A stretch of 19,236 nt of DNA, taken from positions 1-19,236 of the forward strand of contig JBOGJI010000345.1 in NCBI GenBank assembly GCA_050747865.1, given 5' to 3'. Shown here piece after piece: positions 5,610 through 13,014 of the stretch. The notes beneath the pieces were generated by a model. The model made no database searches, had not been told where the DNA came from, and worked only from the letters and a program-made list of their open reading frames with translations. The stretch is from JBOGJI01 sp050747865 (GTDB lineage Bacteria; Acidobacteriota; Thermoanaerobaculia; Multivoradales; JAHEKO01). Numbering within the stretch: the first letter of the stretch is position 1; every line of letters begins with the position of its first letter. A program made the position numbers and the translations under genes.

Positions 5610-8600
5610 TGGAGACCTACGTCCCGCTGTTCGTGCGCTCCAACTTCTCCTTCCTGGAGGGGGCGAGCCATCCGGAGGAGCTGGTGGAGCGGGCCGCCGA
5701 GCTAGGTCTGCCGGCCCTGGCGCTGACCGACCGCGACGGTGTCTACGGCATGCCGCGGGCACATCTCAAGGCCCGGGAGATGGGGGTGAAGCTGCTCCCC
5801 GGAGCCACGGTCACCGTCGAGGACGGTGGCCGGATCGTTCTGCTCGCCGCCGAGCAGGCCGGCTGGGCAAACCTCTGCCGCCTGCTCACCCGGGGACGCC
5901 TGCGTTGCCCCAAAGGAGAGTCGCAGGTCACCTGGAGGGAAGTCTGCGAGCACGCCGAGGGCGTGCTCGCCTTGTGGTCTCCCCAGGAGGCATGGGTGCA
6001 GCCCCTCCACGATGCCTTCGGCGATCGGCTGTACGCGCTGCTGACCCGCCACCGTCAGGCCGAAGAGGCCGAGATCGAGGCGCGCGTCCGGGAGCCTGCT
6101 CGGCGCTTCCACTTGCCTCTAGTGGCAGCCCACGAGGTGCTCTACCACCAGCGCGCCCGGCGTCGGCTACAGGATGTGCTCACGGCGGTGCGCCACCGCA
6201 CCTCGGTGACCGACGCCGGCCGTCACCTGAAGCCCAACGCCGAACATGATCTGAAGACTCCGCATGCTTTCGCCCGCCTCTATGCCGACCTCCCGGAGAC
6301 AGTCGAGCGCACGCGCGAGATCGCCGACCGCTGCCGCTTCTCGCTCGACCAGATCCGCTACCGCTACCCCTCTGAGCGGCTTCCCACCGGCATGACCTCT
6401 GCCGAGTGGCTGCGCGAGCTCACCTTCGAGGGGGCGCGTGGGCGCTACGGCGGCGAGCCGCCGCCCGACGTGCGCGAGCAGCTCGAACGCGAGCTCACCT
6501 TGATCGAGGCGCTCGACTACCCAGGCTACTTCCTGACCATGTGCGAGATCGTCCGCTACTGCCGCGAGCACGGCATCCTCGCCCAGGGGCGGGGCTCGGC
6601 CGCCAACTCCGCGGTCTGCTATTGCCTCGGCGTCACGGCGATCGACCCGGTGCGCATGGGCCTGCTGTTCGAGCGCTTCCTCTCCCAGGAGCGAGCCGAG
6701 CCGCCGGACATCGATCTCGACATCGAGCACGAGCGCCGCGAGGAGGTCATCCAGCACGTCTACGCCAAATACGGCCGCAACCACGCCGCCATGGTCGCCA
6801 ACGTCATCCGTTACCGCCCCCGCTCGGCAGTGCGCGACGTGGGCAAAGCCCTGGGGCTGCCGGAGACCGCTCTCGACCGCCTGGCCAAGCTTCTGTCCCA
6901 CTGGGGCAGACTCGAATCGGAGACCTTCCAGCAGGCAGGGCTCGATCCGGAACGGGGCTCTGGAGCGCTGCTGTACGAGCTGGCCACGGAGATCCTGGAC
7001 TTCCCCCGCCACCTCTCCATCCACCCGGGTGGGTTCCTCCTCGGCCACCGCCCGGTCTCGGAGCTGGTCCCGATCGAGAACGCGACCATGGAGGACCGCA
7101 CGGTCATCCAGTGGGACAAGGAGGACGTGGAGTCGTTGGGGCTGTTCAAGGTGGACCTCCTGGGCCTGGGGGCGCTCACCCTGCTCCATCGCAGCTTCGA
7201 CCTGCTCAACAAAGAGCACCTCTCACTGGCCAAGATCCCGGAGGGCGACGAGCCGACCTACGAGATGGTCCGCCGCGGCGACACGGTCGGCGTCTTCCAG
7301 ATCGAGAGCCGTGCCCAGATGGCCATGCTGCCGCGCCTGAAGCCCAAGAACTTCTACGACCTGGTGATCGAGATCTCGATCGTCCGCCCCGGCCCGATCT
7401 CCGGCAACATGGTCCACCCCTACCTGAAGCGCCGAAACGAGGAGGAGGAGGCCACCTACCCCCACCCGGATCTCGAGCCGGTGCTCAAGAAGACCCTGGG
7501 AATCCCACTGTTCCAGGAACAGGTCATGAAGCTCGCCGTGGTGGCGGCCGACTACACCCCGGGCGAGGCCGACCAGCTCCGCCGCGATATGGCGGCCTGG
7601 CGCCGCTCCGGCCGCATCAGACAACACCACGAGCGCCTGATCACCCGCATGATGGCCAAAGGAATCGAGCCGGAGTTCGCGGAGCGCGTCTACGAGCAGA
7701 TCTGCGGCTTCGGCGAGTACGGCTTCCCGGAAAGTCACGCCGCGAGCTTCGCGCTCATCGCCTATGCCACGGCCTATCTCAAGTGCCACCACCCGGCCGA
7801 GTTCCTGTGCGCGATCCTCAACTCGCAGCCTATGGGTTTTTACTCCCCGGCCACCCTGGTCGAGGACGCGAAGCGCCATGGGGTGGAGGTGCGGCCGGTC
7901 GACGTGACGAAGAGCGAGTGGGAGTGCACGATGGAGGCGAGAGCGGTGTGGTTGGGGCTGGGCTATGTCAAGAGCCTCGGCGCGGCCGATGGCGACCGGA
8001 TCCTTGCCGCTCGCCGCTCGCGTCCGTTCACCGACTACGCCGACTTCGTGCGCCGGGTGCCCCTGGCGCGCGACCGTCTCGACACCCTGGCTGCGGCGGG
8101 CGCCTTCGAGAGCCTGGAGCTCCACCGTCGACAGGCGCTGTGGGACGGGCGCAAGCTCGCGGCGCAGCGCGCGGAGCCGCTGAGGATGTCCGAGCGCGAG
8201 CCGCGGCCGCCACTCGTCCCGCTCGATCTGGCCGATGTCCTGGAGTGGGACTATCAGACAACCGGTCTCTCTCCCCGCGGACATTCCCTGACGGCGCTCC
8301 GCGAGGAGCTCACGGCCCAGGGGCTGCCCACCGCCGACGAGGTGCGGGGTCTCGGCTCGGGCCGCCGGGTGCGCTACGCCGGCTGGGTCATCTGCCGACA
8401 ACGTCCTGGCACTGCCAAAGGAGTGGTCTTCTTGACCCTCGAGGACGAGACCGGCTTCGTCAACGTCGTCATCTGGCAGGATGTCTGGAAGCGCCACGAT
8501 TGGGTCGTGAAGAGCTCGAAACTGTTGGGCGTCACCGGCAAGATCCAGGCGGAGGAAGGCGTGGTCCACGTGGTGGCGGATGAGTTCTGGGTGCCCCGGC

Positions 8601-8644
8601 TGGGGCGGCGACCTGTCGGCGCTCGCAGCCGCGATTTCCACTGA
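5609..8644 (+). CDS. dnaE2: DnaE2 (ImuC), error-prone C-family DNA polymerase III alpha subunit
   Basis: A 1011-residue translesion polymerase that does the mutagenic synthesis of the SOS mutasome with ImuA and ImuB. The N-terminal PHP domain (FVRSNFSFLEGASHPEEL, then ALTDRDGVYG) has lost the metal-binding His residues, consistent with DnaE2 lacking an active PHP site. The polymerase active site is PDIDLDIEHERREE, with catalytic Asp369 and Asp371, plus Asp516 in KVDLLGLG. The GFGEYGFPESHAASFA region and the OB-fold near the end (VVFLTLEDETGFVNVVIW) are in place, and the protein ends in SRDFH, the hallmark DnaE2 terminus. The ATG at 5609 overlaps the imuB stop (TGATG). A GTG at 5606 is equally possible and is better spaced (7 nt) from AGGGGA (5593-5598). 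Either way translation is coupled to imuB. It looks intact and is the last gene of the cassette. Confidence 0.96.
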   Translation: METYVPLFVRSNFSFLEGASHPEELVERAAELGLPALALTDRDGVYGMPRAHLKAREMGVKLLPGATVTVEDGGRIVLLAAEQAGWANLCRLLTRGRLRCPKGESQVTWREVCEHAEGVLALWSPQEAWVQPLHDAFGDRLYALLTRHRQAEEAEIEARVREPARRFHLPLVAAHEVLYHQRARRRLQDVLTAVRHRTSVTDAGRHLKPNAEHDLKTPHAFARLYADLPETVERTREIADRCRFSLDQIRYRYPSERLPTGMTSAEWLRELTFEGARGRYGGEPPPDVREQLERELTLIEALDYPGYFLTMCEIVRYCREHGILAQGRGSAANSAVCYCLGVTAIDPVRMGLLFERFLSQERAEPPDIDLDIEHERREEVIQHVYAKYGRNHAAMVANVIRYRPRSAVRDVGKALGLPETALDRLAKLLSHWGRLESETFQQAGLDPERGSGALLYELATEILDFPRHLSIHPGGFLLGHRPVSELVPIENATMEDRTVIQWDKEDVESLGLFKVDLLGLGALTLLHRSFDLLNKEHLSLAKIPEGDEPTYEMVRRGDTVGVFQIESRAQMAMLPRLKPKNFYDLVIEISIVRPGPISGNMVHPYLKRRNEEEEATYPHPDLEPVLKKTLGIPLFQEQVMKLAVVAADYTPGEADQLRRDMAAWRRSGRIRQHHERLITRMMAKGIEPEFAERVYEQICGFGEYGFPESHAASFALIAYATAYLKCHHPAEFLCAILNSQPMGFYSPATLVEDAKRHGVEVRPVDVTKSEWECTMEARAVWLGLGYVKSLGAADGDRILAARRSRPFTDYADFVRRVPLARDRLDTLAAAGAFESLELHRRQALWDGRKLAAQRAEPLRMSEREPRPPLVPLDLADVLEWDYQTTGLSPRGHSLTALREELTAQGLPTADEVRGLGSGRRVRYAGWVICRQRPGTAKGVVFLTLEDETGFVNVVIWQDVWKRHDWVVKSSKLLGVTGKIQAEEGVVHVVADEFWVPRLGRRPVGARSRDFH

Positions 8645-8700
8645 CACACAACCGGCACACGCAGGTGCAAGGCCGCTGGATCTCGTGCCGGTCGTGCCGA

Positions 8701-8706
8701 TAAGAT
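8701..8706 (+). promoter_or_regulatory. Candidate -10 element of a leaderless glutamate dehydrogenase transcript
   Basis: TAAGAT fits the extended TANNNT pattern and ends 9 nt before the ATG at 8716, so transcription would start at or within a few bases of the start codon. No Shine-Dalgarno is present between 8645 and 8715, unlike most genes here. No good -35 is visible. Inferred from spacing only. Confidence 0.4.
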
Positions 8707-8715
8707 CCGCCGCGC

Positions 8716-10137
8716 ATGGCCAAAGGCAACCACATCAGCTTCGTCGATCAGGTCAACCGGAACTTCAACCGCGCCGCGGCGCTGACCGACCACAGCCCCG
8801 ATCTGCTGCGGCAGATCCGCACCACCAACGCCGTCTACCGCTTCGCCTTCCCGATCCGCCGGGACGACGGCTCGATCGAGGTCATCCACGCCTGGCGCGC
8901 CGAGCACAGCCACCACAAGCTGCCGACCAAAGGGGGCATCCGCTTCGCCACCAACACGAGCGAGGACGAGGTGATGGCGCTGGCGGCGCTGATGACCTTC
9001 AAGTGTGCGGTGGTCGACGTGCCGTTCGGCGGCGCCAAGGGGGGCATCCGCATCGACCGGCGCAAGTACTCGGAGGGCGAGCTGGAGCGCATCACCCGCC
9101 GCTATACCTACGAGCTGTGGAAGAAGAACTTCATCGGCCCGGGAGTGGACGTGCCGGCGCCCGACTTCGGCACCGGGCCGCGGGAAATGGCCTGGATCGC
9201 CGACACCTATCAGTCCCTGGCAGGCAGCGAGCTCAACTCGCTCGGCTGCGTTACCGGGAAGCCGGTCGCGCAAGGGGGCATCCGCGGCCGCATCGAGGCG
9301 ACAGGGCGCGGGGTCTTCTTCGGAATCCGGGAGGCCTGCGCCATCAGCGAGGACATGTCGGCGCTGGGGCTGACGCCGGGGGTCGAAGGCAAGCGCGTGG
9401 TCGTCCAGGGACTGGGGAACGTCGGCTATCACGCGGCCAAGTTCCTGCAGGATGCCGGCGCCGTCCTCATCGGTCTGGCGGAGTATGAGGGGGCGATTCA
9501 CGCGCCGGACGGCCTCGACCTCGAGGAGGTGATGAAGCACCGGCGCGAGACCGGCTCCATCCTCGAATTCCCCGGCGCCACGAACCTGGAGGACAGCTCG
9601 CTGGCGCTGGAGCTGGACTGCGACATCCTGGTCCCCGCGGCGTTGGAGAATCAGATCACCGAGGAGAACGTTGGCCGCATCCAGGCAAAGATCATCGCCG
9701 AAGCCGCCAACGGCCCCACGACCTCGGGCGCCAGTGAGCGGCTGGTCAAGCTCGGCCACATGATCATCCCCGACAACTACCTGAACGCCGGCGGCGTCAC
9801 CGTCTCCTATTTCGAGTGGGTCAAGAACCTCTCGCACGTGCGCTTCGGGCGCCTGCAGAAGCGCGCCGACGAGGCGGCCTACAGGCGCATCGTGGAGGCG
9901 ATCGAGGTCGCGACCCAGCACGACTTCACGGTCGAGAAGGAGCGCGACATCTCACGCGGAGCGAGCGAGGAGGACCTGGTCAACTCCGGGCTCGAGGAGA
10001 CCATGTTGCTGGCCTATCACGAGTGCCACGCCATCTGGAAGCAGCACGGGGGCAAGTGCGACCTGCGGGCCGCGGTGTTCATCAACGCGATCAACAAGAT
10101 CGTGACTTCCTACGAGGCCCTGGGGATCTTCCCCTAG
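8716..10137 (+). CDS. gdhA: Glutamate dehydrogenase (Glu/Leu/Phe/Val dehydrogenase family), animal-like type
   Basis: A 473-residue glutamate dehydrogenase converting glutamate to 2-oxoglutarate and ammonium with NAD(P), linking nitrogen and central carbon metabolism in the cytoplasm. Substrate-binding lysines lie in KLPTKGGIRF (Lys72) and MTFKCAV (Lys96). The catalytic Lys108 is in PFGGAKGG, and the catalytic Asp150 is in PAPDFGTG. The nucleotide fold is GLGNVG at 232-237, followed by the dehydrogenase stretches AALENQIT and AEAANGPTT. The C-terminal third has VSYFEWVKNLSHVRFGRL, then an about 40-residue stretch before GASEEDLVNSGL. That order matches vertebrate GDH around its antenna, though shorter by roughly 10 residues. 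The ATG at 8716 is 71 nt past dnaE2 and has no Shine-Dalgarno; a TANNNT motif just upstream suggests a leaderless mRNA. It is probably independent of the SOS cassette. Specific substrate and cofactor cannot be read from sequence with certainty. Confidence 0.93.
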   Translation: MAKGNHISFVDQVNRNFNRAAALTDHSPDLLRQIRTTNAVYRFAFPIRRDDGSIEVIHAWRAEHSHHKLPTKGGIRFATNTSEDEVMALAALMTFKCAVVDVPFGGAKGGIRIDRRKYSEGELERITRRYTYELWKKNFIGPGVDVPAPDFGTGPREMAWIADTYQSLAGSELNSLGCVTGKPVAQGGIRGRIEATGRGVFFGIREACAISEDMSALGLTPGVEGKRVVVQGLGNVGYHAAKFLQDAGAVLIGLAEYEGAIHAPDGLDLEEVMKHRRETGSILEFPGATNLEDSSLALELDCDILVPAALENQITEENVGRIQAKIIAEAANGPTTSGASERLVKLGHMIIPDNYLNAGGVTVSYFEWVKNLSHVRFGRLQKRADEAAYRRIVEAIEVATQHDFTVEKERDISRGASEEDLVNSGLEETMLLAYHECHAIWKQHGGKCDLRAAVFINAINKIVTSYEALGIFP

Positions 10138-10149
10138 GGTCGCGGGCTT

Positions 10150-10509
10150 TCAGGGCAGGTCTTCTTCGTCGAAGCCGAAGTAGTGGCCCACTTCGTGGAC
10201 CACGGTGTCGCGGATCTCGCGCAGCAGCTCGCGACGGCTGCCGCAGTGCTCGAGCAGGGGGAGGCGGTAGATCACGATGCGGTCGGGCAGCGCGCCGCCG
10301 TAGGACCCCGGACCCCGCTCGGGAATCGAGACCCCCTCGTAGAGGCCGAACAGGGTATCCAGCTCGGGGTCCAGCCCCACCGAGCGGATCTCCTCATCGC
10401 TGGGCTCCTCTTCGACCTGGACCACCACGTTCTCGAGCAGCTCGGCAAGATCGTCGGGAATCCCGTCCAGGGCCTCGACCACGGCTTGCTCGAAGGCGTC
10501 GCGCGACAT
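10150..10509 (-). CDS. Small zincin-like metallopeptidase family protein (DUF1025/PF06262 type)
   Basis: A 119-residue protein with the zinc-peptidase motif HEVGH (residues 105-109) near its C-terminus and the family-typical beginning MSRDAFEQAVVEALDGIP. It resembles the small 'metallopeptidase family' proteins of unproven function, expected in the cytoplasm. I use the ATG at 10509 because family members begin there. A GTG (10521) and an ATG (10518) in frame would add four or three residues, and none has a good Shine-Dalgarno. In relatives the third ligand region reads roughly HFGxSDE; here it is YFGFDEED, so the usual Asp may be displaced. It is the last gene of the minus-strand run, and a REP-like hairpin fills the 43-nt gap before it. 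Its stop faces the glutamate dehydrogenase stop across 12 nt. Confidence 0.83.
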   Translation of the reverse strand: MSRDAFEQAVVEALDGIPDDLAELLENVVVQVEEEPSDEEIRSVGLDPELDTLFGLYEGVSIPERGPGSYGGALPDRIVIYRLPLLEHCGSRRELLREIRDTVVHEVGHYFGFDEEDLP

Positions 10510-10525
10510 GCGTAACATCACTCAA

Positions 10526-10554
10526 GGGGGACACACAAATTTTATGTGTCCCCT
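10526..10554. repeat. REP-like hairpin with AT-rich core
   Basis: GGGGACACA (10527-10535) pairs perfectly with TGTGTCCCC (10545-10553) around a 9-nt loop containing AAATTT. A G-T wobble pair extends it by one base. The AT core stands out sharply from the surrounding GC-rich genes. On the minus strand its first base is the last base of the pterin dehydratase stop codon. Palindromes of this shape occur as dispersed REP-like elements in several bacterial groups (from memory). Only one copy is in this window. It may stabilise the upstream mRNA 3' end or attenuate transcription into the peptidase gene. Confidence 0.75.
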
Positions 10555-10882
10555 ACAGCCGATCGGCGCGGGCGGCCCAGACGAAATCCGCCTCGTTGAG
10601 CCCGTCGATCTTGTGGGTGTAGATCTTCAGCCGCACGCGACCCCAGGTGAACGTGATCTCGGGATGGTGGCCGACGTCTTCCGAGAACTCGCCGACGCGG
10701 TTCACGAACTCCAGGGCGCTGCGGAAGTCGGGGAACCGGTAGGTCTTGACCAGGTGGTGCTCGTCGAGCAGCTCCCAATCGTTGCCGAGCTCGCGATAGA
10801 GGCTGTGGAGTTCGTTCCCCTGCAGCGGCGGGACGCCCCCCTTGCACGGCGCACACTCCATCTTCGCCAGGCGCTCACTCAT
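10553..10882 (-). CDS. phhB: Pterin-4a-carbinolamine dehydratase (PCD/DCoH family)
   Basis: A 109-residue pterin dehydratase that regenerates the pterin cofactor of aromatic amino acid hydroxylases by dehydrating 4a-hydroxy-tetrahydropterin; some homologues serve other pterin-dependent steps. The signature is complete: FSEDVGHHPEITFTWGRVRL then THKIDGLNEADF, containing the catalytic His pair and the later His and Asp. The N-terminal CxxC (MECAPCKGG) and VPPLQGNELH are also typical of bacterial members. The ATG at 10882 has a perfect AGGAGG (10890-10895) 7 nt upstream; the reading frame extends further upstream but only inside the enoyl-CoA gene, where it is a shadow. The gap from the upstream gene is 23 nt, so co-transcription is likely. 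No phenylalanine hydroxylase is in the window, so the partner enzyme is unknown. The symbol follows function and is not certain. Confidence 0.93.
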   Translation of the reverse strand: MSERLAKMECAPCKGGVPPLQGNELHSLYRELGNDWELLDEHHLVKTYRFPDFRSALEFVNRVGEFSEDVGHHPEITFTWGRVRLKIYTHKIDGLNEADFVWAARADRL

Positions 10883-10905
10883 GACAGGTCCTCCTTTCTT
10901 CCAGG

Positions 10906-11670
10906 CTATCGCAGGGGCTGCGTCAGCCGTTTGGCGACGGCTTGCAGGGCCTGTCGGGTATCCGGAGCCTGGACGGCCTCGACCAGCCGATCGATCAGCG
11001 CCTCGTCCTCCTCGGCCAGCTCTCCCATCAGACTGGCGCGGGCGGTGGCTCGCGTCTCCAGCATCGCGCGCCGCGGCAGGCACAGCAGCTCCTGGCAGCG
11101 TGCCTCGGCACGGGCGACGACCTCGTCCGGCGGCGCCAGCTCGTCCACCAGGCCGATGGCCAGGGCCTCGGCGGGGGACACCATCCGGCCGCTCACCGCC
11201 AGCTTCTCGGCCTGTCGGGACCCCACGATGCGCTCCAGCAGCTCGAAGATCAAGCGTGGCAGGGGGATGCCCACCGCCACCTCGTTGAGCCCGATTCCGT
11301 ATTCGCCCTCGCTCATCACGCGGTAGTCGCAGCACAGGGCGAGCACGGCGCCTCCGGCCGGGGCGTGGCCGGTGAGGGCGGCGACCACCGGAACCGCCGA
11401 CGAGGCGACCCCGCGCAGGGCATCGAGAAGGCTTCGCCACAGCTCGGCGATCCCCGCGGCGTCGAGCCTCAGCAGCTCGTGGATGTCGAGCCCGGCCGAG
11501 AACGTCCCCGGCAGGCCGGACAGGACGACGGCCCCGGCATCACTCTCGGAGGCGGCGCGAACATGCCGCGTGAGAAGGCCGAGCAGCTCGGCATTGAGGG
11601 CGTTGGCCGGCGGGCGGTCGAGGCGCAGCTCGAGGATGCGCCCGCTCTCGTCTCGTCGCTCTCGAATCAT
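10906..11670 (-). CDS. Enoyl-CoA hydratase/isomerase family protein, likely delta3-delta2-enoyl-CoA isomerase
   Basis: A 254-residue crotonase-fold protein acting on enoyl-CoA esters, probably in beta-oxidation of unsaturated fatty acids. The oxyanion-hole strand is TFSAGLDI (residues 57-63), followed by GHAPAGGAVLALCCDYRVM (101-119). The single candidate catalytic acid is Glu130 in YGIGLNEVAVGI. Hydratases use two glutamates. The PAGG...CDYR...GLNE...GI order resembles mitochondrial enoyl-CoA isomerase (ECI1), which is why I favour isomerase over hydratase. The ATG at 11668-11670 has a modest AAGGGA (11677-11682) 6 nt upstream. The gene lies 30 nt after the lipoprotein and 23 nt before the pterin dehydratase, in a run whose members share no obvious pathway. 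Exact substrate is not deducible. Confidence 0.87.
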   Translation of the reverse strand: MIRERRDESGRILELRLDRPPANALNAELLGLLTRHVRAASESDAGAVVLSGLPGTFSAGLDIHELLRLDAAGIAELWRSLLDALRGVASSAVPVVAALTGHAPAGGAVLALCCDYRVMSEGEYGIGLNEVAVGIPLPRLIFELLERIVGSRQAEKLAVSGRMVSPAEALAIGLVDELAPPDEVVARAEARCQELLCLPRRAMLETRATARASLMGELAEEDEALIDRLVEAVQAPDTRQALQAVAKRLTQPLR

Positions 11671-11700
11671 CGGGTTTCCCTTGCGGCAGGCGGCGGAGCG

Positions 11701-12963
11701 CTATCCGCCGAGCGGCGCCACCTCGGCCAGGGGCGCCGCGGCCGCCACCAACCGCGCCGGGTCCCCGGGCTCCAGCCAGGTCCAGACGACGTGCGCGCCG
11801 ACACGGGCCATGCGGGGGAAGCCGGCGGCCCGTTCGTGGCCGCTCGCGGCGAGCACATGGACGGGGCCGGTGCGGCCGTCCCGCCCGACGCGCCGGACGA
11901 GGATGGCGGCGCTGTCGGCGCTCGAGCCCAGCCAGGTGACGAGGGCCGCGTCGCCGTCCAGGACCAGGTCGACCCGACCGATGGGCTGGCCGTCGTCGAC
12001 CGTCACGGGAGGCGCGAAGGTCTCGCCGGCGTCGTCGGAGAACGCCGCCAACACGCGGGGCTGCCCCGCCGCCGCGGTGAACCAGGCGACGGCGACGCGC
12101 TCACCGTCGGCCGCGACCTGCGGGCCGTTGACGGGGCATCCGGCGATCCGCCATCCGTCGGCGGCGACGGGCGCCGGCTCGCTCCAGCGGCCGTCCCGCC
12201 AGCGCACCCTCCAGATGTCGCGAATCTCGTCCTCGCCGCGGTCGCGGTAGACCACGATCGGGCCTTCGGCGGTCCACGCGGCGCCGGTGGCGCAGCATTC
12301 GCAGACCCTCGGGTCGAGCAGGGTCTCGTCCGCGGGCCGGCCGGAGCTCGGCACCGACGCGGCGCGAAGCTGCATCGGGCCGCCCTCGTTCATCGCCCGC
12401 CCGTCCAGCCAGGCGGCCACGGCCGGGGCGGCGCCGTCCGAGGGATCGCGGGTCCAGGAGACGAAGCCGTGCTCCTGGGGCGAGCCGTCCGCGTGCAGGA
12501 GCCCGGCCGGCTGCCAGCTCCGACCCCCGTCGCCCGAGACCGCGAGCTCGACGCCGTAGGCGTATACCGAGTCGCCGAGACGCGCCAGCCGATGGGCCAG
12601 CAACCGCCCACCGCCGGCCGGGACCACGGCCGGCAAATCCGCCCAGTTGGCGAAGAAATCGTCTCCCGCGGCGATCTCCGCCGGCTCGCCGAAGCGCCCC
12701 GTGGCCGGATCGAGTGAGGCGGTGAGGAAGCGATGCCCCTCCGCGTCCGGCTCGAGCCAGCTCAGCCAGACGCGGGTCGCGTCGGCAGTCAGGCGGGGCG
12801 CGAGGGCGCCCGGCGCGGCCGGCGGTTCGAGATGGCGGACCTCGAGGATCGCCGGCGTGCCGGCTTCCCCGCGCTCGGCGTCAGCGGCCCGCGGCGCCGG
12901 CTCCTGCGGAGCGCAGCCCGCGAGCAGCGAGCCGACGAGGGACGCGACGACGAGGCACCGCAT
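11701..12963 (-). CDS. Sialidase-like beta-propeller lipoprotein with CECC signature
   Basis: A 420-residue predicted outer- or inner-membrane-anchored lipoprotein. The signal peptide ends in a classical lipobox, LLAG-Cys17. The rest is a Trp- and Asp-rich beta-propeller with two Asp-box (BNR) motifs, SGDGGRSW (143-150) and SDDAGETF (309-316), as in sialidases. The arginine triad and catalytic Tyr/Glu of true sialidases are not evident, so enzymatic sialidase activity should not be assumed. Two cysteine features stand out: RVCECCATG (Cys221, 223, 224) and AGCPVNGP (Cys276), which could bind metal or form disulfides. The ATG at 12961-12963 lies in a small CATGC/GCATG stem and lacks a clear Shine-Dalgarno. 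It leads the four-gene minus-strand run and begins about 50 nt downstream of the tRNA gene. Function unknown; binding or scaffold roles are possible. Confidence 0.8.
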   Translation of the reverse strand: MRCLVVASLVGSLLAGCAPQEPAPRAADAERGEAGTPAILEVRHLEPPAAPGALAPRLTADATRVWLSWLEPDAEGHRFLTASLDPATGRFGEPAEIAAGDDFFANWADLPAVVPAGGGRLLAHRLARLGDSVYAYGVELAVSGDGGRSWQPAGLLHADGSPQEHGFVSWTRDPSDGAAPAVAAWLDGRAMNEGGPMQLRAASVPSSGRPADETLLDPRVCECCATGAAWTAEGPIVVYRDRGEDEIRDIWRVRWRDGRWSEPAPVAADGWRIAGCPVNGPQVAADGERVAVAWFTAAAGQPRVLAAFSDDAGETFAPPVTVDDGQPIGRVDLVLDGDAALVTWLGSSADSAAILVRRVGRDGRTGPVHVLAASGHERAAGFPRMARVGAHVVWTWLEPGDPARLVAAAAPLAEVAPLGG

Positions 12964-13014
12964 GCGCCGGCATGCTACCTCAGCGCTTCCAGACTCACCG
13001 GAGTGGGAAGGAGA

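Noticed and set aside
5609..6000. DnaE2 PHP domain missing metal-binding His residues as a novelty
   Set aside because: Loss of PHP metal ligands is usual in DnaE2 proteins, so it supports the identification but is not new.
12961..12974. CATGC/GCATG stem at the lipoprotein start codon as a regulatory hairpin
   Set aside because: Only 5 bp; not distinguishable from chance.
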